This document shows, piece after piece, positions 25,326 through 36,714 of a DNA stretch of 64,000 bases (its first letter is position 1; each line of letters begins with the position of its first letter). The notes below the pieces were generated by a model. It had not been told where the DNA came from. It made no database searches and saw only the letters and a list, made by a program, of their open reading frames with translations. Source of the stretch: Callipepla californica brunnescens. Its lineage: Eukaryota; Chordata; Aves; Galliformes; Odontophoridae. The translations under genes and the position numbers were made by a program. Where the stretch lies: assembly GCA_023055505.1 (NCBI GenBank), contig JALIRH010000115.1:744001-808000 (forward strand), given 5' to 3'.

Positions 25326-28300
25326 CTGCAAAAAGAGATCGCCTTAGCATCATAACAGTAAGTACCTCAATCTTCCCAGCTCATCCACTTGCCACTGATT
25401 GCTTTTTCCCGTGGCTACTTGAAATGTGTTAGTTGCAGTTTCCCTAATTGCACATTATATAGTCTAAATGTTTGGATAACAAGACATATCAGAAGACCAA
25501 ACTTCCCCCAACTTCCTCAAATGAATACTTTCACTGACATGAATACATTATTGTAAATGCGAAAGATAACTGTAATTGTCATACATTTAGATCTGCTGAA
25601 TTTCATTATACATGTTTAATTTTTAAATGATTTGGACAACTTTAAGTGAGAGTTCTTTTAGGATTGACAATCTGCTTTTCTCTTTAATATGAAATTTTAT
25701 TATACCCAATTTCACTGATCTGTGTCAGGTGGGAACATGAAGTTTCTCATATGGTTACATTTCTTGATGATTTTTGGAGTGCAATATTTGCAGGATTTTG
25801 GGGTCAGTTCAGATTAGTCTTTTTGCAATCTAACATTCCAAAAATAATTAAAACACTTCTTAAAATCCAAATTGTCTTTGATTTCAATCCACATTTTATT
25901 TGACTGCCAAATGAAATTCACTTTCTAAATGTAATGTAGTCTTTTCTTGTATTTACTGTCATTTTATTTCATACTAGGAATTAAGAACAGAAGCACTCAT
26001 AGAAGCAGCACACACAACTGGAATACCAATGAAGCATCTTGTGACCAACTCCTGTACAGGTCATCTGTCTTCTGACTGTGAAAACACTTGGATCGTTTTT
26101 TTTATGTATCTGATAACCTCTTTTTATAAAAAAAAATGTGTATTTTGCATTCAAATTTGAAGAACTTGGTTGGAAAACTAATTGAGAATAACATAATAAC
26201 CAGAATAGAGGCTAGAGGCTTGACTGCAACACAATTTAAGAGCCTACCTACAAAAACTACTTAAATTGCCAAAGGATGCTCTCCAAGACACAAATCAGAT
26301 TCTGAAAGGTTTGAAGTGGCTGAATGAGTTGAAGTCCCCAGGGAAGGTGCAATGAAGCTGGAACCATCTCCTGAGCTGTATATTGTGTGTCACGCTTCTG
26401 CTCTCAGACTGCAAAACTAAAGCCTTTTACACAGGTGACCAGCAGAGAATGAATGGGGAACATCAGATAGCAAAAAATACAACTGTGTTTCCTTTAATTA
26501 TTTTGTATTAATACAGAAATCATTTAATAATCGTGTTTGCATTCAAACAAGGTTATTCACATACAGTTATTTCTATATGTGTCTGTATGAAGGATGGGTG
26601 CACAGAGAGAAGTAGACGCATAACCCCACACAAAATCATTACCATTATTGAGCTAGCTGCTATTCTTTCCAAGTTCACCCATTTTCTTCCTCTGCTCACC
26701 ATGAAACGTTGGCAGCTTAAAGGAAAAGTCATTTCTTTTACTAACAGCTTCACTTATCTTTAAAACAAATGAAGTTACAGAAAAACTATATCAAGCTACT
26801 TCAGATACTGCCTGAGATACAGTGGCAAACTGAAAAAAACTGTTGACATATTGGCACATGTCAAGTAAAAGATTAATTTTGCTTCTCATTAGTTCTCAAG
26901 TGTAGATCTTGCTAACATAGAAGTCCAAACTACATAAAATTCAAACTTCATACACTAAAATATGCCTTAAACTTTTATGTGCATAATTCTCAGCCAGAAT
27001 CTACTCCATACCTTCCAGACAGTCCCAATAAAAGGCTTGGCAAATACCAGAACCAGTTGCATCAGGCAACCTTCTGTGATCTCTTCCAGCCTGATTCATT
27101 TTTCAATATCCTTATAATCTGTAGACTAGACAGATTTATTTTTTTAAGGATCTCATGCTGCATTTTATTCTGTGGACTATAGCTGTACGATGATCCTTAA
27201 GTATATGCCATTCACAGCTCCATGCTGCACCCAAAGGAGAACAGAAAACACAGGCTGCCCCCTCCAGTGCTGGTGCCCCCAGATGTGTATGGAATGGGCT
27301 CAAAGTTCCCCTGTTGCATTCATGGATTTGAAAAAATCTATCAACTCATGAAAACACTGCAAAACATTCACCAGAAGTGGGTTAACTATCAGATACACTC
27401 TAAGGGATGCAAACTTCTATTTCAGAGCTTAATTAGACAAGGATTTTCAAAACTGTCTATGTGATCTATCTTCTCATAACTACTGTGTTGCCAAGAGGTA
27501 TAGACAAGATCATTTCTGAAGGCTCCAATAAAATGCCTTGCTATTCTGTGCTGTTCTTAAAAAGCACTCTGCTCTGCAGAGTTCTACTTACAGTAAGAAA
27601 GATACTTAAGGCAACTGAGTATTTAACACACTCTATTTATCTACAAAATCAATGAGTCCCAGAAAACATAGGAACAATAGAAACAATAACTGAAGTGTGT
27701 AATAATTTAAGTCTCTTATATCTAAGCTAGAAAACCTGCTTCAAATTTTATAGTTATTATTATGTTAAAAGCATTTCGAGTTCAGAGAGAAACACCTTTG
27801 GCTACTGTACAGAAAGTATCTTCAGAAGTTGGAAAATAACACTGACTGAGCTGTCCTCTGCTGCATTTTGGCACTGTTTGTCAGAAACAGCACACTTTCA
27901 GAGGATCACAGAATATCCTGAGCTGAAAGGGACCCAAAAGGATCATTGAGTCCAATGCCTGAAGTCAATCCTGAGTTGCTTTAAACAAAAGCAGCAATTG
28001 CTGCTGAGGTAGCAGTAATGACAGTACTAAAAACTTGCTGAAACACTTAAATTGGATTCAAGAATCTTCCTGAAGTCAAGTGCAATATTACTGCCTCTGC
28101 TTTCTGGGGCTGGAGTCTCTTGCAGGTCATGCTAATGCCTGGAACACCAAATACTGAAGAACTCACAGCTGAAAAAAAAAAATCTTCTGATATGTATCCA
28201 GCAGAAAAGAAGGAAAATATAGCCAAGACTGTTTCTATGCTACGATCTTTCTGTGTTTCCATTTAGAACATTTTAATTGTAAATGGACTGCCACAGTTGT

Positions 28301-28770
28301 TCACACAAGCATCAAACCATGTCCTTTCTCTCCTTAACTGTGTGCAAACCCAGAACAGCTCCAAAGGTACAAATGGAGTTATTCTAAATAAAGGAAACAT
28401 ACAGGGTGTTTAGTTTCTTTTAATAGTTCTATTTCAAATGCCAGCCACACTGAAGTAAGGTAGTGAAAATCCATTGCTTTTAGGATTTCACTACTAAATG
28501 TATTTTTATCATACCATCTAATATTCATAGTTCAGCTGATGCAGTTTGATTGGAAATAAATTCCTCTTTCTCATGAAGTACTGTTATATGCAAAACACCA
28601 TTCAATACAAAGTATGGATAGATACAAAAGTAATCTCGCAAGAAAATGAGAAGTCAAAGAAGCAAAAGCAACCTGAGAGAGCATTTTATGAAATAAATAG
28701 ATTTTTGCTGTTGGTTCCGTACAAGAACCTCTCATCTGTTTTAATAAACATAAATACCTGTCTGGCTTAC
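25326..28770 (-). other. DPP10: DPP10 intron 8 (3.4 kb)
   Basis: Carries one short antisense CR1 fragment near 27904. The remainder is AT-rich and unassigned. Confidence 0.75.
27904..27990 (-). repeat. CR1 LINE 3' fragment, antisense
   Basis: The plus strand reads 'atcacagaat...gctgaaagggaccc...atcattgagtccaa', the reverse complement of the CR1 3' end. Short and diverged; the left end is clear and the right boundary is approximate. Confidence 0.75.
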
Positions 28771-28891
28771 CTTCATATAACCAGTCTGCAATTCCATTAA
28801 AAATAATTCCTTCTTTTCCCGAGGATGTCAGGCGCAATGAGCTGCTCTTCACATCAGGCTGGTAGTAGATGTTATTTTCAAAAATATAAAT
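28771..28891 (-). CDS. DPP10: DPP10 exon 8 (121 bp)
   Basis: Starts [20 protein letters not shown] and continues [20 protein letters not shown], with one base of a split Glu codon at the end (phase 0 in, 1 out; about residues 193-233). Acceptor ATCCAG|ATT, donor [20 protein letters not shown] bridges into exon 9. In active S9B relatives this Glu-containing segment holds the substrate N terminus. The motif is kept here although the protein is not a peptidase. KEG, where I recall KEE in human, is a substitution in this species. Confidence 0.96.
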
Positions 28892-30870
28892 CTGGATGGA
28901 GTAAGAGGGATGGAAAGAAAAAGGAATATTTTGGTAGATATAAATGAATGATCAGCAAGCAGCACAGATTTTTTTCAGGCTCAAAGCAGTCTACAGAATA
29001 ATTCATCGTGAGTTTCCTCTGACACTGGCAACATTTCCTTTTATTGTCAATTTGGACAAAGAAAGAACCCTTGATACTTATGCTAGGCTAAATTCTTACT
29101 TTGAAATACTTTTTATAGTTTGAATATTTTTATCCACTTTAAGAAACATTACTGCATTCCTCAGAACGGTAGAGGAGGCCAGTTTTATAACAGTTGAATA
29201 GATACAAAAACTCCACTTATTCCACTTTAATAAACTGTCTTCCTAGCCAGGAAATTAGACACAGTTGTGCAAGTACATACAGCACAGCACATACACCATA
29301 AATGTAAGCTGTGCCTTTATTTCAGTGTGGAAACTTACTGAGAGAGCAAAAGTAAATCACACACTGATGCATCACCACCTTTCTCCCATCCACTGGGAGA
29401 TCTTCAAGCATGTCACTGCAACACACTTTATGAGCTACCATAAATTTCTTCACTGGAGACATTTTCCCCAGGTGTGGTTAATTATCCGATCTGGGTTTTT
29501 TTTTTTGTTTTTTTTTCTGCTTGCTTTCTGGTGAAATTCAACAGTCACATATGTCTTTGCATAGCTGCACAATGGAATCAATCTAATACCAACATTACAC
29601 TAAGAAAATGCAACTAGTAGCACAAGAAAAGTAATACACAGTATAAAATTTGTGTAACAGGATTTAATCATCTATGCTGATATATGGAGTCTCAGGGACA
29701 GCTAATATGAAGTAAATATATTTCCAACAAAGAGCATTTTAAAAGCCTAGTCATTTATTATTCTCTCATACTTCTACAACAAATGACTTATGGGAAAACA
29801 CTAACCAGAGAGCTAAGTATTGTTATTGCTGTTACTGCTGTTTTCTCCTCCTCTAAATTACTATCTGAAATAGGTTTCCTATGAGACCCCAAACTAATGG
29901 CATTTTTTGATATCTAGCAGTGGCCACTTCATGATTTCCCCTGCATGAAGCAATAAAGCCTAGATTTTTCATACCATGAGCACTGCAATGATTTTCACCT
30001 TTCCTGTTAAACAAGGGTGACTTAGGACAGCTACTTTGATCAGAATGAAACTCTGTAGGGAGATCAAAAGAGAAGTAAAAACATTTGATCCAGTTTGAAT
30101 AATCCAAACTATACTGACTAATAATTATAATTAAATTAACAAAATTTTATATAGTTGGTAATTTATGGAAGCTGACATGATCCAGCTTTAAGGCCAAGAG
30201 AAAATAAGGATTTGAGAACACTGGTGATATCAGGCTTTTGAATTAATACTGACAAATACTTCTTGTCAATGTATATTCAATACATATTTCCACATAAAAA
30301 GTTCGTCTTTTTTTTTCCTAAGATAAAAGGAACAAGTAGAAGTAGTAACAAGGCACAGTTAATTACTTAACTAAGCAGAATAAAGTAATTTATTCCAGCA
30401 CATGCTATCAAAGTGATCAACAAATAGCAATATCAAACTAAACTACAGATAGTATGAGTAATGCAAAGCACTATATCGATCACTGCTTAGTAAGGGGCCA
30501 TTTCTTACAGCTGACAATCTCTTCCTATTTTAGCAACTGCTTTCAGAAGATTGCAAAAACACTTTCTTGATCAAATGATACTATTTTAAGTTCCTTTAAC
30601 TTACGAGATTTAACTCATTAATTTTTCAAGATAAGTATTACTTTTCCCTCTCCCTCCTGTTTTCAGGCCATTTGTATTTCTAATGGTGAATATGCATGTA
30701 GTGTCTTGTCTCTGCAGTGAAAAATTGTCATTTAAAGCCACCATTGTTAGTCAAAGTACAGGATTAAGAACTACTCGTGTTATGAAAACATCTTTAATCC
30801 TGTTATTGCTAGTTAGTAGGCACTTCTAAGTTCATTTGACAGATTTCAGAGAAGTAAATATCTTAGAATT

Positions 30871-30913
30871 TTATTAGATAGATATTTATTAGATAGATAT
30901 TTTATTAGATAGA
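30871..30913. repeat. 15-bp tandem repeat, about 2.8 copies
   Basis: 'ttattagatagatat' at 30871-30885 and 30886-30900 is identical. A third partial copy follows after one extra T. Confidence 0.95.
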
Positions 30914-32072
30914 ATACTCATTGTTATGCCACCAATTGTCAGCTTCCTTGGCTTTAGTCCTCAACTTATTTCATAAAGAAATCATCTCCATCCTCAACCA
31001 ATTCACAGCCAACCTATGAACATCCCACAATCCTCTCAGTCTACTCTGTCATCTGATGTTTCTCATCCCTCCTGATCACCTGTGCTGTATGTTCTTTCAA
31101 TTTTTCCTTAAACATATGGACTGGAGCATTTTAAAGTCCTTTAGAAACTTCAAAGCCACTAAGTGGATCTCTCCCTAGAAATCTTCAAGCTCATGCCTTA
31201 CTTGTATTTTACATTAAAAATGATGAATTTATGTTCTCTTGCAAAACATTTTATGAAATACAGCTATTCGTATTCCTCCACATAACTAAACAGCATGTAA
31301 ACCCATACTGATGATTTAGGGCTACCTCTGCAGTGCCTGTACCATTTTGAAACGTCACTGTCTCCATGCTTTTGGCTGTAAAAACATCTCAGAAACACCC
31401 ACCATTATGTCTATTCTTTTAATCTCATCTACAATGTTAAAACTTTTTATATCTCAGGAAGTGCCATTTGCCACATCAAGTCAACAAACTGCTATTTGTA
31501 CCTGCAGAAATGGCTACACACATGCTGTCTACAAAAGAGCTGCCTAACCCTAAAGTCAGGCATGCATTCTCCTCCACTCCTGACTGGGTCAAAGTGCTCA
31601 CTGGTAATTATTTTTCTCCTTCACCTCTTGGGAATAAGGACTTGGAGTTAAACTGTCGACTTGCACTAGTACAACAAAACAGGCAGCAAAGCTGCAGTGG
31701 CAGCATCATGGTGAAGGCTACCAGTAGTTGCTTGAGAGATTCTTTGCTCTAGTATCTGCAAAATTGTCTCTCTATTGACTCCCCATTGATACTGCTGCCA
31801 AAGCAATGCAGCCGATGTCTAAGTAATGTCCGTAGTGAATTATTTTGGTATGGTAATTCCTAATGTATTTATATGGTATGTCACATAGAACTCTACAAAC
31901 ATTGGAACTGTAATGAATCACCATTTGAAACGGGTTTTGTTCACAAGACATGAGTAGATTTTGCTTGCTTTGAACATCCAACGCTACATTAGGGACCAGA
32001 AGCAGGGGAAGTCTTGAAGTCTTTCAACATCAGTGTCAAACTCCCTCCTTCCCCTAATACATCAAAGGTTCC

Positions 32073-32090
32073 TTTTTTTTTTTTTTTTTT
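32073..32090. repeat. T18 homopolymer
   Basis: Eighteen consecutive T, followed by an AT-rich 'aaatacatatatata' stretch. Confidence 0.9.
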
Positions 32091-32635
32091 AAATACATAT
32101 ATATAATTAGAATATAAAGCTTTCCATTCAGAATTGAAGAACTACGTTGAAATACTGTTTCAGGAGGCAGCTATGGCTGCAGATTTGTTGCAGTACAGCA
32201 ATACACAGAAAGCTGAATTTCTAAGCTCATTTCCCCAAGTTTGGTCTTTAAAAATGCATGAAAGACACAGTAAGATGCTGGACAAGAACTCAGACTATTC
32301 GTTTTCCTACAAGAGAAGCTTCAGCTATCAAATACTGACAGGCACATCGCAAATCACAACACTGGCATATCACTTACTGATCAAAACAAAATAACTATTC
32401 TTCGAATCTTGCTTAAAATCCTGACCTATAAAAGCAATAAAAGTAAAACTAAACATGAACCCAAACATTTCCAGGGTGAGACTTTTACATACTTAATCAC
32501 TTTGTACATAGTGTTCTGGGCAATGACCCAAACCAAAGACTTCCCTTGTTAATTTAAATCCACTCAGATTTTGGAGCAATTAAAACTAGGATTTTTCTTA
32601 GTTTCTTAGTTGATACTTTTAGTACCACCTTCAAC

Positions 32636-32819
32636 CAAGAGAGTGGTGAGGCCTTGGCACAGATCCTGATGCCCATCCCTGGAGCTGCCTGAGTCCAGGG
32701 GCCCTGGGCAGTCTGATCTGGTGCCTGATTTGCTGGTTGGCAACCCTGTCCACAGCAGGAGGCTTGGAAACAGATGGTCTTGGAGGTCCCTTCCAACCCA
32801 AACCATTCTTTGATTCTGT
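32636..32819 (+). repeat. CR1 LINE 3' fragment, sense
   Basis: Shows in order 'gtggtgaggccttggcac', 'cccatccctggag', 'ctgggcagtctgatctggtg', 'ggaggtcccttccaaccc' and 'attctttgattctgt', the standard avian CR1 3' end. The opposing 89-codon frame over it is a by-product of the repeat. Confidence 0.9.
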
Positions 32820-33277
32820 ACACTTGAATTTAATTGCTACATCATAAGTGTTAAAATGTCTATAGCAACTACTGAATCCTCCAACATTACCAGAAGGAGG
32901 AGTTGCTAACTGTGTATCAGCCAGGTACTCTCAGGAATACATCAGTGGCTTTGTGCCCAAAATGCTTTCACAGCTTCTAGGCTTGATGATAAGAAAATAA
33001 ATTGAAAAAGGCACAAAGTGGAACCAGGCTATGCTATCTTAGAAATTATTACTTTTTTTTTTTCTTTCCTAAACCTCCTCTCTTTAACAGCTACTTCCCA
33101 AGAATTTCTAAACTATTCCAAATTATATATATATATAATTTCTATATTTTTATATAAATCATTTTTATTTGCTAATAATGCTCTCAAAGGGAGTAAGCAT
33201 CAAAATGGATGATCTCTAAAATTATGTGACTGTGTTTTCTTAGACATGTGGCAGAGCTAAATACATCAAGCTCAAAA

Positions 33278-33359
33278 ACAAATGACAAACAAAATTATAG
33301 CACTTCTTTAATTATTCCACAAATGACAAACAAAATTATAGCACTTCTTTAATTATTCC
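33278..33359. repeat. Perfect 41-bp tandem duplication
   Basis: 33278-33318 is repeated base for base at 33319-33359. The unit starts 'acaaatgacaaacaaaatta' and ends 'ctttaattattcc'. Confidence 0.97.
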
Positions 33360-35300
33360 AATAACTACGCTCCAATTTCTGTAGGAATAGTTTGGTTTAG
33401 TGAGAAATTAATTCTTGATAATGATCAAATATATTTCAACCGACCGCGAAGAATTAGAAACTCTGCTTGCCCTGATATTCTAATTACTACACCAATACTT
33501 CCCTTTCTTTCATATCTATCAGCCTCTAAAGTGCTCTTTCATAAACCATCTTCTAAACTGATTTCTTCGAAAGCAGTTATTTGTTGCTTGCAATGTTTCA
33601 CAATTGTGTGTTTTTATGTAAAAGACAGATGCCAACTTCGTTTTCCCCTTTAGGTTCTCCACTGAAGCACAGGCATAACCACACTCTTATGAGATAACTT
33701 AATAGCAGCAGGACAAGATTTATACTCACCAGATAGGCATCAGAAGCAGCAGAGCTGTGCAGAGGCATAATTGTGTACTCTGAGCAAGAGCAGCAATGGA
33801 GCAAGGCTTTGAGTTCTGCAAGGGGGAGCAGCTCCTCTACCAACAACTGCCAGCAACTGGCAGTTGAGAGAGAGTCACTTCTTGGTAGTATATATATTTT
33901 AAAATGTATATAAATGTAGGTATAATGCATTGTTACTGCTGTTCCCAATATGAATAGGACCCTTTTTGGGTCTAGAAGCAACTCATCCATGACACACTGA
34001 AGTTATGTGCCCCAACTCTACCACATCCATAAACTTCTTGGCCTCTGGGATACATATCTAGTTCAAGGAAGGTGTCAGTCAAACTCTAAAGCTACAGCTG
34101 CAAAGAACGTATCTGTATAATACACCTTTGGTTTAAAAAAAAGCTATACAAGCACCGGTCTCTGCCTGTTTAGTTTACAGTCCTAACTATGAACTGAGGA
34201 AATTGTGTCTGTGATTAATAAATATATAAATATTTGCTTCTATCTAGAAAGATTCAGTGCTCTCTTACCCAAGAGAACATGACAGTCTTTTTTGCCTTTC
34301 AAAGAGGGAATATGATCTATGACAGGACCAGAACTTCTAATTAGGCCCAGAAGAACACGTTCAGGCATTTAGGAGAAGCTGCTGGCTACAGAACTCAGAA
34401 AAGTTAGTGATAACAGCTCTAAAGACATTGACTTAAAGCATGGACAGGTGGCACAAGTGAGGCTGTATTTGCTTTGTGACCCTGGCAAGAACACGCAGAT
34501 CACAGTCTTTGGACTACCACAAATGTCTTCAGAGCCCAACATAACAGACCACTCAATTGCAGTATTTGCTCTTTGCAGAGGAGCTTTTATAACAAATACA
34601 CTACTAAGCATTCATCTAGGCAGTATGGCTAATCAGATTACCACAATCACAGCAGACAGCAACATCACAGCATATGTTCTATCAACCTTCTCATTTCATA
34701 AGCACAAGGCAAAATTCCATTCCTCCTTCTTATAAGACTGCCAGCTCATTAGCTGGCTAATTAATTCTTCAAAAGCTTCAAGATGCTTTTCCATCTTGGT
34801 TTGCTTCTCAATACAATATTGGTTCTGTCCTCCTACTATAAATTAACCATGGCCAAATCCAAATATCCTTAGAACAGTAAGTAAATTTCTGGATGAAATG
34901 TGTTTTTTTTTACTAACAACTGTTAGTACAAATACGATCAGCCATTCACAAGATAGAAAAAAGTCCAAAAATTACTTTCTTAGTTGATCAGCAAATTTCA
35001 GTCTCGCTCTTCAGACATCAAACCATGACTTTTCCAATTCAAGGCATAACACTACATTATCACAGCACTGATTATTTCACATCTTAGACTCATTTTGCTC
35101 CCTAGGATAGAGCTAAAGGAGTAGAACATGCAAGTGAAGTATAAATGGCTTTGATACAGCCAATGTAACCTGCAGTTAACTCGTACTTATAACTTGCAAG
35201 GATGTGTGCTCATACACAAATGTTCTGAAGAGAAATTAACTTGAAGCTAAATACATCAATCAAGATTTCAGAACTTTCTGGCAATGTTTATACTGTATGA

Positions 35301-35301
<1 letters not shown>

Positions 35302-35331
<30 letters not shown>
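35302..35331. repeat. (CA)15 microsatellite
   Basis: Thirty bases of uninterrupted CA dinucleotides, likely polymorphic in length. Confidence 0.97.
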
Positions 35332-35334
<3 letters not shown>

Positions 35335-36559
35335 GTAGCGCCACATTCATTGTTTCCTGAACAACATTCCATCCCATATGCAAGGTACAGAAGAAACAAA
35401 TCATCTTAAATGAACAAATAAATAGATGGTACTTTATCAGTTATTTAAAAATGAATTTTGGGTTATTTTTAGAAAAAAAAAAAAGTTAATACCCACTATT
35501 ATTTTGGCCACAATTATTGGAAATGAAGCACCTTTGTGCTTCTTTCAATTTCTAAGTAATATTTGAATTAACATGGGACACAATTACAGGAAGAAATTAA
35601 AATCATCCCCCTGCATCTACACAGACACCATTTGGTTGCAGTTTTTCAATACTTGCTGTCAAGGTGGCAAGTTTGATTTTTATTTAACATTTTTTACCAC
35701 TTTCCAGTTCACACATCAGAAAAATTATGCAAATAGATCAAATTCAGAAACTTACAGTTAAGTTTTCACCAACTTAAAATATAAACACAAAAAAACCCAC
35801 TGCAAAGCAGCAACAGTATCTGTCATTGAACTACCACTGCAAATAAACACCTGGCTTGGTAGCTCTTCTACCTCTGTTCAGTATCCTCGAAAGCCCTGAC
35901 AGATGCAATCGCTCCTAATAGAGCTACAGATTGTGTTACTCTTAGTCATGGTGGAATATCTGTTCTCTTCTTCAGATCCAAACAAATGCTTTCTTGCCAT
36001 TTATGATTTCACTTACTACACCCCTGGGACTTACAGACTGAAATTAGGACTGCCAGACCATTATTACAGCCACTGTTACAGAAGATAAGTACCCCTTTCT
36101 GCCCTTTTCCCTTGACTAAATCTCATTAAGTTGAAGCAGCTTTCCACTGAAGAACAAGGTGTACTTGAGATGACATATTCTGCATGCTGATGCAACACAA
36201 ATGTAACTCCTGTCTTCCTTTTTCCTCTCACAGGGGAAAAAAACTTACTTTGGTAAGGAAACAATTTCTGAAGTTATTCAGGAGAACTGGACATACTGAA
36301 ACAAAATGGAACAGTTATTTCTTATGTCCAGTTAGAATATCCCTGATGGCAATCCAAACATCCTAGTCCATAATGAAGCCCCCCTGTGGTCAAAAGCCAC
36401 AGGGCACGTGCTGCGCTGAGCACAGAAACCCTTCAAGTTCTGCATTTTGTTGCAGGAAATAAAAGCCTTTTAAATTTTCTGTGATGAAGTGGCGTTATGA
36501 AGTCACATAGCTAATTTCTTCCTACAGTTTGAGGCATGGACACTTCTAATCGTCAACGT

Positions 36560-36714
36560 AGGAATTTCAATACTAACACAAAAAAGAACTTTTTCACTGT
36601 GAGAGAAATGGAGCACTAGAACAGGCTGCCCAGAGCTGTAGGGAACCTCCTTTAGCAGGGGGTTGAACCAGATGGTATCCAGAGGCCACTTCCAAGCCCT
36701 ACAATTCTGTGATA
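36560..36714 (+). repeat. CR1 LINE 3' fragment, sense
   Basis: 'agaactttttcactgtgaga', 'gaacaggctgcccagagctg', 'gcagggggttgaaccagatg' and 'cttccaagccctacaattct' then 'gtgat' follow the CR1 consensus order. The 5' boundary is approximate. Confidence 0.92.

Noticed and set aside
33598..33990. 130-codon minus-strand open frame
   Set aside because: No recognisable domain, low-complexity hydrophobic stretches from AT-rich DNA, no splice or promoter context. Treated as a chance ORF in intron 7.
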